The notes: a model not told the origin generated them from the letters alone. A DNA stretch of 64,000 nt from Levilactobacillus huananensis (GCF_003946145.1 NZ_RHOC01000002.1:124001-188000); one strand, 5' to 3'; positions 51,159 through 60,534 are shown, counted from the first letter of the stretch. Translations and numbers: made by a program.

Positions 51159-52676
51159 ATGGGTAAGTATGTACTTGGTGTCGATCTGGGCACGAGTGCC
51201 GTAAAGGTCTCTGCCGTTGACCATGCGGGACAGATCGTTGCGCAAGAGAGTTTTGACTATGATTTGATTCAGAAACAACCCGGTTACAACGAACAGAATC
51301 CAGAGGATTGGGTATCCGGCACAACTGTGGCGATTGTTCGACTGATTTTGAATGATCACCTGGCAGCCGAGGATATCGAGGGCCTGAGCTTCTCTGGCCA
51401 GATGCATGGGTTGGTCTTGCTTGACGAAAATAATAAAGTCCTGCGGCCGTCAATTCTCTGGAACGATACGCGGAGTACACCGCAACGCGAAGAGATTGAA
51501 GCTAAGATGGGCGATCGATTTGTCGACATCACCCGTAACCAACCATTAGAAGGGTTTACACTGACGAAGCTACTGTGGGTGAAAGAAAACGAGCCTGAGA
51601 TCTGGGCGAAGGCCAAGACCTTTGTCTTACCCAAAGATTATGTGCGCTACCGGATGACGGGTAATCTGGCGATGGATTACTCTGACGCGACCGGGACAGT
51701 CTTATTGGACGTGGCTAAGGGTGTATGGAGTCAGGAGGTCTGTGAGGCCTTTGCTATTCCACTGAGCCTCTGTCCACCGCTGATTCAGTCGATTGACTTC
51801 GCTGGCACGGTCACGCCGGCCTATGCCGAATTCTCAGGTCTGACCACGGCCACTAAGGTCTATGGTGGGGCTGCCGATAATGCTGCTGGTGCTGTTGGCG
51901 CAGGGATCTTGCACCCTAATATGGTGCTATCCAGCATCGGAACATCCGGGGTCGTTTTAAAGTATGAAGATAACGCCGACGTGAATTATCATGGTGTGGT
52001 TCAATTTGAAGATCATGCCATTCCCAATAAGTACTATTCGATGGGTGTGACGCTGGCTGCTGGCTATTCGCTGAGTTGGTTCAAGAAGACTTTCGCACCA
52101 GCAGAGGACTTTACGGACGTGGTGGCGAGTGCGGGTCGATCAACGGTCGGGGCCAATGGGCTGTTGTACACCCCCTATATCGTCGGTGAGCGGGCGCCTT
52201 ACGCTGACGCGGACATTCGGGGAAGCTTTACCGGAATTGATGGGACCCACCAGCGCTACGACTTTGTTAGAGCTGTTTTAGAGGGGATCGTCTACTCCTT
52301 TAAAGACCTCTTTGATATCTATGAAGAAAACGGTGGTGACTTTGATACGGTCGTTTCCATCGGGGGTGGGGCGAAGAGTCCTCTCTGGCTGCAGATGCAA
52401 GCGGATATCTTTAATCGTAAAGTGGTCAGTCTGAAGAACGAACAAGGTCCTGGCTTGGGTGCCGCCATGATTGCGGCTACCGGTCTGGGCTGGTTCGACT
52501 CGCTTCAGGACTGTGCCGAGACCTTCGTTCATTTCGGGAAGGCTTACGACCCAAACCCTAAGAACGTTGTAAAATATGCCAAGATGCACGCGATCTACAG
52601 CCAGGTTTACCAACAAACGAAGTCGATTAGTGCTCAGTTGTTGGACTACCGGCGGACGGAATTGGCGTCTCTTTAG
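51159..52676 (+). CDS. xylB: xylulokinase
   Basis: A 505-residue FGGY-family kinase that phosphorylates D-xylulose to D-xylulose 5-phosphate for the phosphoketolase pathway. Motifs are the N-terminal [13 protein letters not shown] (phosphate 1), [11 protein letters not shown] (the MHG signature of xylulokinases), [25 protein letters not shown] and the FGGY signature 2-like [28 protein letters not shown] precedes the ATG. It is the second gene of the operon, and a clear terminator follows. Confidence 0.96.
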   Translation: MGKYVLGVDLGTSAVKVSAVDHAGQIVAQESFDYDLIQKQPGYNEQNPEDWVSGTTVAIVRLILNDHLAAEDIEGLSFSGQMHGLVLLDENNKVLRPSILWNDTRSTPQREEIEAKMGDRFVDITRNQPLEGFTLTKLLWVKENEPEIWAKAKTFVLPKDYVRYRMTGNLAMDYSDATGTVLLDVAKGVWSQEVCEAFAIPLSLCPPLIQSIDFAGTVTPAYAEFSGLTTATKVYGGAADNAAGAVGAGILHPNMVLSSIGTSGVVLKYEDNADVNYHGVVQFEDHAIPNKYYSMGVTLAAGYSLSWFKKTFAPAEDFTDVVASAGRSTVGANGLLYTPYIVGERAPYADADIRGSFTGIDGTHQRYDFVRAVLEGIVYSFKDLFDIYEENGGDFDTVVSIGGGAKSPLWLQMQADIFNRKVVSLKNEQGPGLGAAMIAATGLGWFDSLQDCAETFVHFGKAYDPNPKNVVKYAKMHAIYSQVYQQTKSISAQLLDYRRTELASL

Positions 52677-52689
52677 ATTTCCTTTACAG

Positions 52690-52717
52690 AAAACTCGGGT
52701 GATCCGAGTTTTTTTAG
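52690..52717 (+). terminator. terminator after xylB
   Basis: AAAACTCGG pairs with CCGAGTTTT around GTGAT, followed by further T residues. Confidence 0.85.
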
Positions 52718-52726
52718 AGAAGATTT

Positions 52727-52796
52727 AGAAAACGCTTCCATTATTAAACTAAACATGCTATGCTATCGTCATGGTTGGTTGTATAACTCAACCAAC
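52727..52796 (+). promoter_or_regulatory. xylT1 control region: cre site and XylR operator
   Basis: cre AGAAAACGCTTCCA at 52727-52740. -10 candidate TATGCT at about 52759. Operator GTTGGTT-N9-AACCAAC at 52774-52796, a perfect palindrome in its arms. The layout is the same as upstream of xylA. Confidence 0.85.
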
Positions 52797-52886
52797 TCAA
52801 AAATTGACCAACTTACAATTCAGCACAACTTCCACATACTGCACTTTTTAGAATTTATGGCGTGAGCCGTATAAGGAGCGATATCT

Positions 52887-54257
52887 ATGCGTAAAGTTTC
52901 GACCGGATTTGTTTATTTTTTTGGAGCCCTTGGGGGATTACTCTTTGGTTATGATACCGGGGTTATCTCTGGTGCTATCTTATTTATTCAAAAGCAGATG
53001 CACTTGGGTTCATGGCAACAGGGATGGGTCGTGAGTGCCGTTCTGCTGGGTGCCATTCTTGGGGCTGCCATCATTGGACCGTCCTCTGATAAATATGGGC
53101 GGCGGAAGCTCCTCTTATTATCGGCTATTATTTTCTTTGTCGGGGCATTAGGTTCTGGGATGGCACCAGAGTTCTGGACACTCATTATTTCTCGAGTAGT
53201 CTTAGGGATGGCAGTGGGGGCGGCTTCCGCTCTAATTCCGACCTATCTCGCAGAATTATCACCTGCCGATAAGCGGGGAACGGTGTCTAGTTTGTTTCAA
53301 CTGATGGTGATGACGGGGATTCTATTGGCCTACATCACTAATTACGCCTGGGCGGATATTTACACCGGCTGGCGTTGGATGTTAGGATTTGCCGCAATTC
53401 CTGCTGCACTGTTGTTTTTAGGGGGATTAATTTTACCTGAAAGCCCGCGTTTCTTAGTGAAGACTGGGCATGTTGATCAGGCTAAAGCGGTCTTAGATAC
53501 GATGAACAAGCATGATACGGCAGCCGTCGAGGCTGAACTGAGCCAGATTCAGGAGCAGGCTCAGATGAAAAATGGTGGCTGGAACGAACTCTTTGGTAAG
53601 ATGGTGCGGCCATCACTAACAATTGGAATCGGATTAGCGATTTTCCAACAAGTCATGGGCTGCAATACGGTTTTGTACTACGCGCCAACTATCTTTACTG
53701 ATGTTGGTTTTGGAGTCAACGCAGCGTTACTCGCACACATTGGTATCGGGGTTTTTAACGTGATTGTAACGGCGATTGCCGTGATGATTATGGACAAGGT
53801 CGACCGAAAGAAGATGCTGAATATTGGATCCGTTGGGATGGGGATTTCTCTGTTTGTCATGAGTGCCGGAATGAAGTTCTCCGATGGGTCACAAGCAGCG
53901 GCCATTATCTCCGTGATTGCCCTGACAATCTATATTGCCTTCTTCTCTGCAACCTGGGGTCCTGTGATGTGGGTCATGATTGGAGAAGTTTTCCCACTGA
54001 ATATTCGAGGATTAGGGAACTCCTTCGCGTCCGTGATTAACTGGACAGCAAACATGGTGGTTTCTCTGACTTTCCCTGCATTATTGAACTTTTTTGGAAC
54101 GGGGAGTCTCTTTATCGGTTATGGCGTGCTCTGTTTCGTGGCCATTTGGTTCGTTCAGAAGCATGTCTTTGAGACTCGAAACCGTTCATTGGAAGAAATT
54201 GAAGCAACCTTACGAAGTAAGGCTGGCGAACCAGCTGCTATTAGTGCTACAGAATAA
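52887..54257 (+). CDS. xylT: D-xylose:H+ symporter, MFS sugar porter (copy 1)
   Basis: A 456-residue protein with 12 membrane spans. Sugar porter signatures are GYDTGVISGAILF (span 1), SDKYGRRKLLLLSA (loop 2-3), LIPTYLAELSPADKRG (PESPR-type context before), LILPESPRFLVK, and GWRWMLG; QQVMGCNTVLYYAPTIF is the sugar-binding span 7. In L. brevis, XylT is the known D-xylose proton symporter, which this closely resembles. It has its own promoter region with cre and XylR sites, and a near-identical second copy follows. AAGGAG precedes the ATG. Confidence 0.93.
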   Translation: MRKVSTGFVYFFGALGGLLFGYDTGVISGAILFIQKQMHLGSWQQGWVVSAVLLGAILGAAIIGPSSDKYGRRKLLLLSAIIFFVGALGSGMAPEFWTLIISRVVLGMAVGAASALIPTYLAELSPADKRGTVSSLFQLMVMTGILLAYITNYAWADIYTGWRWMLGFAAIPAALLFLGGLILPESPRFLVKTGHVDQAKAVLDTMNKHDTAAVEAELSQIQEQAQMKNGGWNELFGKMVRPSLTIGIGLAIFQQVMGCNTVLYYAPTIFTDVGFGVNAALLAHIGIGVFNVIVTAIAVMIMDKVDRKKMLNIGSVGMGISLFVMSAGMKFSDGSQAAAIISVIALTIYIAFFSATWGPVMWVMIGEVFPLNIRGLGNSFASVINWTANMVVSLTFPALLNFFGTGSLFIGYGVLCFVAIWFVQKHVFETRNRSLEEIEATLRSKAGEPAAISATE

Positions 54258-54271
54258 ATGAATTTGGTTTG

Positions 54272-54300
54272 AAGCCGAGAATTTTCTCGGCTTTTTATTT
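54272..54300 (+). terminator. terminator between the two xylT genes
   Basis: AAGCCGAGAA pairs with TTCTCGGCTT and is followed by TTT. Confidence 0.85.
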
Positions 54301-54302
54301 TT

Positions 54303-54372
54303 GGAAAACGCTTCCAACAGGATGAGGAAAGTGTTATTCTAATATCATGGTTGGTTGTGACAATCAACTAAC
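54303..54372 (+). promoter_or_regulatory. xylT2 control region: cre site and XylR operator
   Basis: cre GGAAAACGCTTCCA at 54303-54316, the most symmetrical in the cluster. Operator GTTGGTT-N9-AACTAAC at 54350-54372. The second transporter therefore keeps full independent control. Confidence 0.85.
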
Positions 54373-54442
54373 CTAATGACTAGCCAACTTACAAAAAACT
54401 TCAAAAAACTACGGCGATGAACCGACAAAAGGAAGTCAGAAA

Positions 54443-55813
54443 ATGCGAAAAGTTTCAACGGGATTTGTTTACTTCTTCGGCGCCCTAGGTGGGTTGCTCT
54501 TTGGGTATGACACTGGGGTTATCTCAGGAGCCATCCTCTTTATTCAGAAGCAAATGCACCTAGGCTCATGGCAACAAGGATGGGTTGTAAGTGCCGTTCT
54601 ACTGGGGGCCATTCTAGGAGCCGCTATTATTGGTCCATCGTCTGATAAATATGGTCGTCGTAAACTACTCTTATTGTCAGCTGTCATCTTCTTTATTGGT
54701 GCCTTGGGGTCAGCTTTCTCGCCGGAATTTTGGACACTGATTATTTCTCGGGTCATTCTTGGGATGGCTGTGGGGGCCGCATCGGCCTTAATTCCAACTT
54801 ACTTGGCTGAATTAGCACCTGCCGATAAGCGGGGAACAGTTGCCAGTTTGTTCCAACTGATGGTGATGACCGGAATTCTATTAGCCTACATCACAAACTA
54901 TGGGTTTGCAGGCATTTACACCGGATGGCGGTGGATGCTCGGCTTTGCCGCAGTGCCAGCAGCCTTACTTTTCTTTGGTGGGTTAATCTTACCGGAGAGT
55001 CCCCGTTTCTTAGTTCGAACGGGCCGCCTCGATGAAGCCCGTGCCGTTCTTGATACCATGAACAAACATGACACGGCAATCGTGAACCGAGAAGTTGAAC
55101 AAATTCAATCACAGGCGCAAGTTGTCAGTGGGGGTTGGTCCGAACTCTTTGGTAAGATGGCCCGGCCTTCTCTAGTGATTGGGGTTGGACTGGCTATCTT
55201 CCAACAAGTCATGGGGTGTAATACGGTGCTTTATTACGCGCCAACCATTTTCACGGATGTTGGTTTCGGTGTTAGTGCAGCACTCCTGGCCCACATTGGA
55301 ATTGGGGTTTTTAACGTGATTGTCACGGCGGTTGCCGTATCTATCATGGATAAGATTGACCGAAAGAAAATGTTGACTATCGGGGCTGTGGGAATGGGAA
55401 TCTCCTTGTTCATTATGAGTTTCGGGATGAAATTTTCTGGTGGGTCGCAAGTTGCGGCTATTATCTCTGTAATTGCTTTAACCATCTACATTGCCTTTTT
55501 CTCCGCAACTTGGGGTCCTGTGATGTGGGTCATGATTGGGGAAGTCTTCCCATTGAACATTCGGGGACTAGGGAATTCATTTGCCTCCGTAATTAACTGG
55601 ACGGCGAATATGATTGTTTCCCTAACGTTTCCCTCATTGTTGGATTTCTTTGGAACTGGTAGCCTCTTTATCGGATATGGTATTTTGTGTTTCGTTTCCA
55701 TCTGGTTCGTCCAGAAGAAGGTCTTCGAGACTCGAAACCGTTCATTGGAAGATATCGAAGCTACTTTGCGGGCCAAAGCTGGTGACGAATCCGCAGATTT
55801 AGCAACAAAATAA
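54443..55813 (+). CDS. xylT: D-xylose:H+ symporter, MFS sugar porter (copy 2)
   Basis: A 456-residue paralog of the protein encoded at 52887, identical over the first 80 residues although the DNA differs at many third codon positions. Differences cluster at residues about 81-95, in the loop around 190-225 and at the C-terminus. All sugar porter signatures are kept (GYDTGVISGAILF, QQVMGCNTVLYYAP, LILPESPRFLVR). The duplication is therefore old and both proteins are under selection. The copies may differ in affinity or in expression. Confidence 0.93.
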   Translation: MRKVSTGFVYFFGALGGLLFGYDTGVISGAILFIQKQMHLGSWQQGWVVSAVLLGAILGAAIIGPSSDKYGRRKLLLLSAVIFFIGALGSAFSPEFWTLIISRVILGMAVGAASALIPTYLAELAPADKRGTVASLFQLMVMTGILLAYITNYGFAGIYTGWRWMLGFAAVPAALLFFGGLILPESPRFLVRTGRLDEARAVLDTMNKHDTAIVNREVEQIQSQAQVVSGGWSELFGKMARPSLVIGVGLAIFQQVMGCNTVLYYAPTIFTDVGFGVSAALLAHIGIGVFNVIVTAVAVSIMDKIDRKKMLTIGAVGMGISLFIMSFGMKFSGGSQVAAIISVIALTIYIAFFSATWGPVMWVMIGEVFPLNIRGLGNSFASVINWTANMIVSLTFPSLLDFFGTGSLFIGYGILCFVSIWFVQKKVFETRNRSLEDIEATLRAKAGDESADLATK

Positions 55814-55828
55814 GGAGTTTAATCTTTG

Positions 55829-55858
55829 GAGTCGTTCCTGTGAGGACGGCTCTTTTGT
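55829..55858 (+). terminator. terminator of the xyl cluster
   Basis: GAGTCGTTCC pairs with GGACGGCTC (with G-U pairs) and is followed by TTTTG. Confidence 0.7.
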
Positions 55859-55951
55859 TATCTCGAGGACCGGAGAATAGATTCGAGTGGTTTCGACATA
55901 CCATGCTATACTAATGACAACTAAGTTCAAGAATCGTTAAGGGGTGTTCAC

Positions 55952-56326
55952 ATGATCCAAGACTTCGAAGAATTCGTTGATAAGATTGAGAACCCGGACC
56001 ATCAAGTGCGGATGCGGCACGTATTGGAATGGGTTCAATCGGAATTTCCACAGTTGAAACAGCGATATGCTTGGAATCAACCGATGTTTACCGATCATGG
56101 GACCTTTATCATTGGCTTCAGTGTGGCCAAACCACACCTGGCCTTTGCGCCAGAGGGCGTGGCCATGGAACGCTTTGCGGCGGAGATTGCTGCTGACAAG
56201 TATAATCCAGGTAAGAAGTTTGGCCGGATCAAATGGACGCAGGACGTCGATTACGAGTTGCTCCACCAGATCATTGCTTTTAACATTGCGGATAAGGCCG
56301 ATTGTACGACGTTTTGGCGTAAGTAA
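55952..56326 (+). CDS. DUF1801 family protein (YdhG-like iron chaperone family)
   Basis: A 124-residue soluble protein. Typical family segments are HVLEWVQSEFPQLKQRYAWN (as in DUF1801 proteins), QPMFTDHGTFIIGFSVAKPH, and IKWTQDVDYELLHQIIAFNI. Some members are described as frataxin-like iron chaperones (Fra/YdhG) in Bacillus; the role here is inferred from that family. AAGGGGTG precedes the ATG. An IS200-type element begins 4 bp after its stop codon. Confidence 0.82.
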   Translation: MIQDFEEFVDKIENPDHQVRMRHVLEWVQSEFPQLKQRYAWNQPMFTDHGTFIIGFSVAKPHLAFAPEGVAMERFAAEIAADKYNPGKKFGRIKWTQDVDYELLHQIIAFNIADKADCTTFWRK

Positions 56327-56412
56327 TTATCCACCAGCGTAGCTGGTGGCTTTGTATCCGCCCTAGAAGGGCTTATCACACGCAAAAAGCCCCTTAAAGG
56401 GGCCCAGCAAAA

Positions 56413-56455
56413 GACTACCAACCGCTGACTCTCGTTTCCTTGGTAGTTTTTTTAC
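56413..56455 (-). terminator. terminator of the IS200 transposase gene
   Basis: ACTACCAA and TTGGTAGT form the outer stem. On the minus strand, as written, T richness is limited; on the plus strand TTTTTTT follows, so it also insulates against read-through entering the IS. Confidence 0.5.
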
Positions 56456-56916
56456 TTCTTAAATGGATCTCGATATTCACGCTTCGTCATACTGTCATTT
56501 ACACGATCTTCAGCTTCTTGATTGCGAATATATTTTTCTATTGTCTTTTGGTTCAAACCAACTGTACTCACGTAATATCCACGAGCCCAAAAACTTCGAT
56601 TTCCATAATTGTACTTTAAATTCGCATGGCGCTCATGAATTATCACGGCACTTCGCCCTTTCAAATACCCCATAAAACTAGCGACACTCATCTTAGGTGG
56701 AATTCTAACCAGCATATGGATATGGTCTGGCATTGCATGCGCTTCAATAATCTCAACATCTTTTAACTCACACAATCTTCTTAATATATGGCCAATATCT
56801 GCTCTTAACTCTCCAAAAATAACTTTTCGCCGATACTTGGGGCAAAAGATTATGTGGTACTTACAATTCCATCTAGTATGTGCTAAGCTACTATCGTCTT
56901 TGGACTTCTTAGACAT
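56452..56916 (-). CDS. tnpA: IS200-type Y1 HUH transposase TnpA
   Basis: A 154-residue single-strand transposase. Motifs are WNCKYHIIFCPKYRRKVI at the N-terminus, the HUH metal motif in MPDHIHMLVRIP, and the nucleophile Tyr in RGYYVSTVG. Length is normal and the frame intact, so it may be active. ATG 56916 follows AAAGGGTG by 6 bp and is preferred over an upstream GTG. Confidence 0.92.
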   Translation of the reverse strand: MSKKSKDDSSLAHTRWNCKYHIIFCPKYRRKVIFGELRADIGHILRRLCELKDVEIIEAHAMPDHIHMLVRIPPKMSVASFMGYLKGRSAVIIHERHANLKYNYGNRSFWARGYYVSTVGLNQKTIEKYIRNQEAEDRVNDSMTKREYRDPFKK

Positions 56917-57046
56917 GTAAAACACCCTTTCGATACTATTTTTGGTTGGTAGCCGTTAAATAGTATATCGAAAGGGTGTTTTGGGCTAAAGCCTTTTTCA
57001 CCCCCACAAGTAAAACTTGTGGTTGTATTTAACCTATTAATAATAA

Positions 57047-57088
57047 GACAAGGAGGACCGGCCATCTGCCGGTCCTCCTTGTCTTATT
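57047..57088 (-). terminator. terminator of the uspA-type gene
   Basis: A perfect stem, AAGACAAGGAGGACCGGC / GCCGGTCCTCCTTGTCTT with loop CATCT, lies beside T- and A-rich flanks. Confidence 0.85.
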
Positions 57089-57607
57089 TTAGAATTTGGG
57101 TTGTTCCTGATTTTTTTGAACGAGTTTCTTGGGATCGATTGGCGTGCCTGCTACTGAAGTGCGGACAACAAAGACATCGATATCGGCCATCCGGCTGACA
57201 TATGCCGTGACAGAACCTTCGACCATCCGGGCAACAGCGCTCATCCCAGTAGCCCCCAGCATGATTAAATCATTTCCATGGTCGCGAACGAATTCGTGGG
57301 CGATGACGGTTTTGGGATTTCCAAAGCGAACGTGAATGTTAAGATCCTTGAAACCGGTGGCTGCTGAAGTCGTTTCAACCAATGAAGTCAGGTAAGATGT
57401 CGCGTCGGTTGCCAATTCATGGATAACGTCACCCGGCATGGACCCGCTGGCATAAAAGCCGTAGTGGTTAATTCGGAGGACGTTGAGTAGGTCAATCGTC
57501 GCGTGATTCTGTTGCGCCACGGTGACAGCTTTCTTCAAGGCCAGTTCAGCTTGAATCGAGCCATCGACTGGGACCAAGATGCGTTGATAATCGTGTTCAA
57601 TTTCCAT
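57089..57607 (-). CDS. universal stress protein UspA family, ATP-binding type
   Basis: A 172-residue cytosolic protein. The N-terminal strand ILVPVDGSIQAELALKKAV and the C-terminal nucleotide motif LGATGMSAVARMVEGSVT (G-2x-G-9x-G-S/T) mark an ATP-binding UspA. The tail DPKKLVQKNQEQPKF is charged. AGGAGGG precedes the ATG. The gene is next to the PEBP gene on the same strand with a 30 bp gap, so the two are probably co-transcribed. Confidence 0.9.
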   Translation of the reverse strand: MEIEHDYQRILVPVDGSIQAELALKKAVTVAQQNHATIDLLNVLRINHYGFYASGSMPGDVIHELATDATSYLTSLVETTSAATGFKDLNIHVRFGNPKTVIAHEFVRDHGNDLIMLGATGMSAVARMVEGSVTAYVSRMADIDVFVVRTSVAGTPIDPKKLVQKNQEQPKF

Positions 57608-57637
57608 AATGAACCCTCCTATTGCCGATGATGACCG

Positions 57638-58150
57638 CTAGGCGCGTCCACGTAAGGTGCATGTGGCGGTGGCCAGAGTATGGTCGGCTGCGTGGTGCAT
57701 GAGATCATTTAGCCAGAAGCCTTCCGGTAGATCAAGGGTCTGGTCCAGAGCGTAGACGGTCAGGGTGTAATCGTGATCGGCGTCGGGTGGGAAGGGCCCT
57801 GTGTAATTTTGGAAAATCTGTGGATCAGTGTTCCCAACTAATGAGCCGGCATTGCTGTTGCGACCGTGAACGTGAGCAATCTGGTTAGTTCGAGATACAT
57901 CGGCCGGAATCTCGCGTGTCATGCCAGGAAAGTTAGCAGCAATCCAATGAATCCAAGGGAAACCACAGACGGGAACGGCGTCGAAGTCGACGAGGCTTAA
58001 TGCCAGTGTTTTAGTGCCAGCTGGCACATCCGTGAGGCTGATCGGAAACGACTTAACGGGATTACCACCATAAACGTTAGCCCCCGTCGCCTGCTTACTA
58101 TATTCGGCAGCCAGAAAGCCGCCCTGTTCGGTTGGTACTGAAATCTTCAT
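57638..58150 (-). CDS. YbhB/YbcL family (PEBP) protein
   Basis: A 170-residue phosphatidylethanolamine-binding-protein fold. Landmarks are LVDFDAVPVCGFPWIHWIAAN (the D-P-D and H-W region of the anion pocket) and YTGPFPPDADHDYTLTVYAL (GPxPP...H-Y). The cellular role of the bacterial YbhB family is undefined; binding of small phosphorylated or anionic ligands is likely. AGGAGGG precedes the ATG. It is the first gene of a unit with uspA. Confidence 0.9.
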   Translation of the reverse strand: MKISVPTEQGGFLAAEYSKQATGANVYGGNPVKSFPISLTDVPAGTKTLALSLVDFDAVPVCGFPWIHWIAANFPGMTREIPADVSRTNQIAHVHGRNSNAGSLVGNTDPQIFQNYTGPFPPDADHDYTLTVYALDQTLDLPEGFWLNDLMHHAADHTLATATCTLRGRA

Positions 58151-58338
58151 CCGAATCCCTCCTAAATGAAACCTAACTTCATTATACCGCAGGGAGAAAA
58201 ACGACGCGAATATGCATTTGTGATGTATAAAGATACGTATGAGTGGCTTTTTACTAATAAAGTTTCAAAAAAGATTGTTATTTGGATAGAATGGCGTATC
58301 CTAAGACTCATGATGAACTCAGTGAAAGGAAGATGCCC

Positions 58339-59484
58339 ATGACACCCCAGCAGAAAATTGAAATTTTACAACATTTGATTCAGATTCCTTCGGTCAATGA
58401 TCACGAGACCGAGGTGGCAGATTACTTAGCCAGCCTGTTTGCTCCGTATCCGCAGGCTCAGGTGGAAAAAGTGCCTTACGCACCAGGAAGAGATAATCTG
58501 GTCGTAACGATCGGTGGCGCTGGACCCCAGTTGGGGTTGAGCGGCCACATGGATGTTGTGGCCCCCGGTGATGTTTCGGCCTGGCATCACGATCCATTTG
58601 GGGGTGAGGTTGTCGGCGACCAGCTCTTTGGTCGCGGCACCTCCGACATGAAGAGTGGTTTAGCGGCAATTACGATTGCCATGCTGGAGCTTTTGGAACA
58701 GAAGACGGCGCTCAAAGGGAGCGTTCGGTTGCTGGCCACGGTGGGTGAGGAGACTGGGGAATATGGCGCAGCGACACTGACCGATGCTGGTTATGCCGAT
58801 CAACTTGACGGCCTGGTAATTGCTGAGCCCAGTGGTCTGGATCAGGTCGTCTATACGGCGCGGGGCGTCATTGATTACAAGGTCGTGTCGACTGGTAAGA
58901 GCAGTCATAGTGCCGAACCAGAAAAAGGCATCAATGCTATTGATAATCTCATGCAATTCTATAACGCTGTGGGGCCGTTGATGGCGCAGCATACCGAGGA
59001 AGATCTGGTCTTAGGCCACCTGTTACACAACGTCGATCTGATTTCCGGTGGCGAGCAGATTAACTCGATTCCGGCGCATGCCGAATTGATGGCAAACATG
59101 CGGACAATTCCGGCCACTCCCAACCAGGTCATCTATGATGAGCTAGAGAGCTTGATTGCCAAATTGAATCAACAGGACGGCGTCGATCTTAAATTAACCT
59201 ATAGCTATCCTGAGGAGGCTATTCCGGGTGATCCCAATGCACCATTGGTTCAACTGGCCAAGCAAATCAGTGAAGCGGTTTGCCAACGACCAGTTCATGT
59301 CGTGGGATCTGGTGGAGCCAACGATGGTGCCGAATTTTTACGAGCCAAGGCCGACTTTACCAGCATCGAAATGGGGCCGGGAAGTGACACGTCCCATCAA
59401 GCCGATGAATATATCTCGATTACCGAATACTTACAAGCAATCACAGTTTATAAAAAACTAGTATCAGCGTTTTTTGACCAATGA
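58339..59484 (+). CDS. M20 family metallopeptidase, ArgE/DapE type
   Basis: A 381-residue zinc enzyme. Metal and catalytic motifs are GLSGHMDVVAPGD (His, Asp), GRGTSDMKSG (bridging Asp), ATVGEETGEYGA (Glu-Glu) and IAEPSG. The dimerisation domain starts about residue 175 (KSSHSAEPEKGINAI) and the last zinc ligand region is EMGPGSDTSHQADE. The likely reaction is hydrolysis of an N-acyl amino acid (succinyl-diaminopimelate desuccinylase or acetylornithine deacetylase-like). Absence of lysine or arginine genes nearby leaves the substrate open. ATG 58339 has AAAGGA 8 bp upstream and is preferred to ATG 58333. Confidence 0.88.
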   Translation: MTPQQKIEILQHLIQIPSVNDHETEVADYLASLFAPYPQAQVEKVPYAPGRDNLVVTIGGAGPQLGLSGHMDVVAPGDVSAWHHDPFGGEVVGDQLFGRGTSDMKSGLAAITIAMLELLEQKTALKGSVRLLATVGEETGEYGAATLTDAGYADQLDGLVIAEPSGLDQVVYTARGVIDYKVVSTGKSSHSAEPEKGINAIDNLMQFYNAVGPLMAQHTEEDLVLGHLLHNVDLISGGEQINSIPAHAELMANMRTIPATPNQVIYDELESLIAKLNQQDGVDLKLTYSYPEEAIPGDPNAPLVQLAKQISEAVCQRPVHVVGSGGANDGAEFLRAKADFTSIEMGPGSDTSHQADEYISITEYLQAITVYKKLVSAFFDQ

Positions 59485-59499
59485 CAACCCCAGTAAAAT

Positions 59500-59545
59500 A
59501 GGTCCCGCAATCCGCTTAATTTAAGAGGAGTTGCGGGGCTTTATC
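59500..59545 (+). terminator. terminator after the M20 peptidase gene
   Basis: GTCCCGCAA pairs with TTGCGGGGC (one G-U), enclosing a smaller AT-rich hairpin, followed by TTTAT. Confidence 0.65.
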
Positions 59546-59658
59546 ATTCAGTTAGGCCATTAAAATTAGCAAACTGATTAAGATTGATCAGAAGTCTTGG
59601 CAATTCGATCGAAACGGCTTATATTAATCATTAAATCATTGATGGGGAGCGGGTTCAT

Positions 59659-60495
59659 ATGGAAAAGAAACGACATCATCAGTGGCTGATTGTCTATCAT
59701 TGGATCGTGACAATTCTGACACTCTGGTCGGTTGTCAACCTGGGAGGCCTCCTTTTCAAAATTGGAAATTATGCCCTAGAAATGGGAATTGCCAACGGCT
59801 TGCTGGTGGTTTTTGCCCTCGACTACTTTGTCCGGCTGATCACCACCAAGAATCGAAAAATCTTTCTGATTCATGCGGCTTTCGATCTACTGGGAATTAT
59901 TCCCATGCACCCGGTCTTTGCGCTCTTTCGGCTGAGTCGGTTGGTTCGATTAATTCGATTTCACCATCTTTTTTGGCGCCTGGGAATTTCCGGCAGGTGG
60001 ACGAAGGCCTTTCACCGCTTCATTTATAAAACAGGTTTTATTTATCTCTTTTCAATTAGTGTGGCTATTATTGTGTTAAGCGCCTTTCTTTTCTCACTGA
60101 CCGAGAAGCAGTCACTGGCTAATTCCCTTTGGTGGGCGATTACGACCGCTACAACCGTTGGATACGGGGATGTGACGCCGCAGACAGCATTTGGAAAGAT
60201 TATCGCGGCTATCCTGATGGTCGGCGGGGTTGGCTTTATTGGGTTATTGACCAGTACTATTGTTGATTTCGTCAACAACCGTGTCGCAGCGAGTGAGGAT
60301 ACACAGCAACAAGATGATATGGCCGAGTTGATGGGAGAGATTCGTACACTCACGTCGAAGGTTGATCGCCTACAAACGACGGTTAACCGGCTGAATAAGC
60401 AGACTAAGAAACGAGCGACGTCCAAGAAAACTAAAAAAACAGCGCCGGCAAGGTCTGGTGACGGGGTCGAGAAATACGAAACAACGAGCAACTAA
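59659..60495 (+). CDS. potassium channel family protein (six-span, pore loop present)
   Basis: A 278-residue membrane protein. Six hydrophobic segments are followed by a pore loop with the selectivity filter TTATTVGYGDVTP (about residues 166-178). The fourth segment has regularly spaced arginines (RLSRLVRLIRFHHLFWR), like a voltage sensor. The C-terminus has a coiled-coil heptad stretch (EIRTLTSKVDRLQTTVNRLN) and a very basic tail, probably for tetramerisation in the cytosol. There is no RCK/TrkA domain. A strong ribosome binding site is lacking (GGGGAG upstream). A bidirectional terminator follows. Confidence 0.9.
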   Translation: MEKKRHHQWLIVYHWIVTILTLWSVVNLGGLLFKIGNYALEMGIANGLLVVFALDYFVRLITTKNRKIFLIHAAFDLLGIIPMHPVFALFRLSRLVRLIRFHHLFWRLGISGRWTKAFHRFIYKTGFIYLFSISVAIIVLSAFLFSLTEKQSLANSLWWAITTATTVGYGDVTPQTAFGKIIAAILMVGGVGFIGLLTSTIVDFVNNRVAASEDTQQQDDMAELMGEIRTLTSKVDRLQTTVNRLNKQTKKRATSKKTKKTAPARSGDGVEKYETTSN

Positions 60496-60533
60496 AAAAC
60501 GAGTCTAGGCAGTTGCCTAGACTCGTTTTAGAT
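60494..60533. terminator. bidirectional terminator
   Basis: AAAACGAGTCTAGGC pairs with GCCTAGACTCGTTTT. It serves both the channel gene and the convergent gene at 60535. Confidence 0.85.
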
Positions 60534-60534
60534 T

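Larger units (their letters stand above)
56331..57023. mobile_element. IS200/IS605-family insertion sequence (tnpA only)
   Basis: The element is bounded by two subterminal hairpins, CCACCAGC-GTA-GCTGGTGG (56331-56349) and CCACAAGT-AAA-ACTTGTGG (57003-57021), the imperfect palindromes that TnpA of this family recognises. There are no terminal inverted repeats and no target duplication, as expected. A single transposase gene lies between them and no tnpB is present, so it is an IS200-type (not IS605-type) element. Exact tips probably extend a few tens of bases past each hairpin. Confidence 0.85.
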
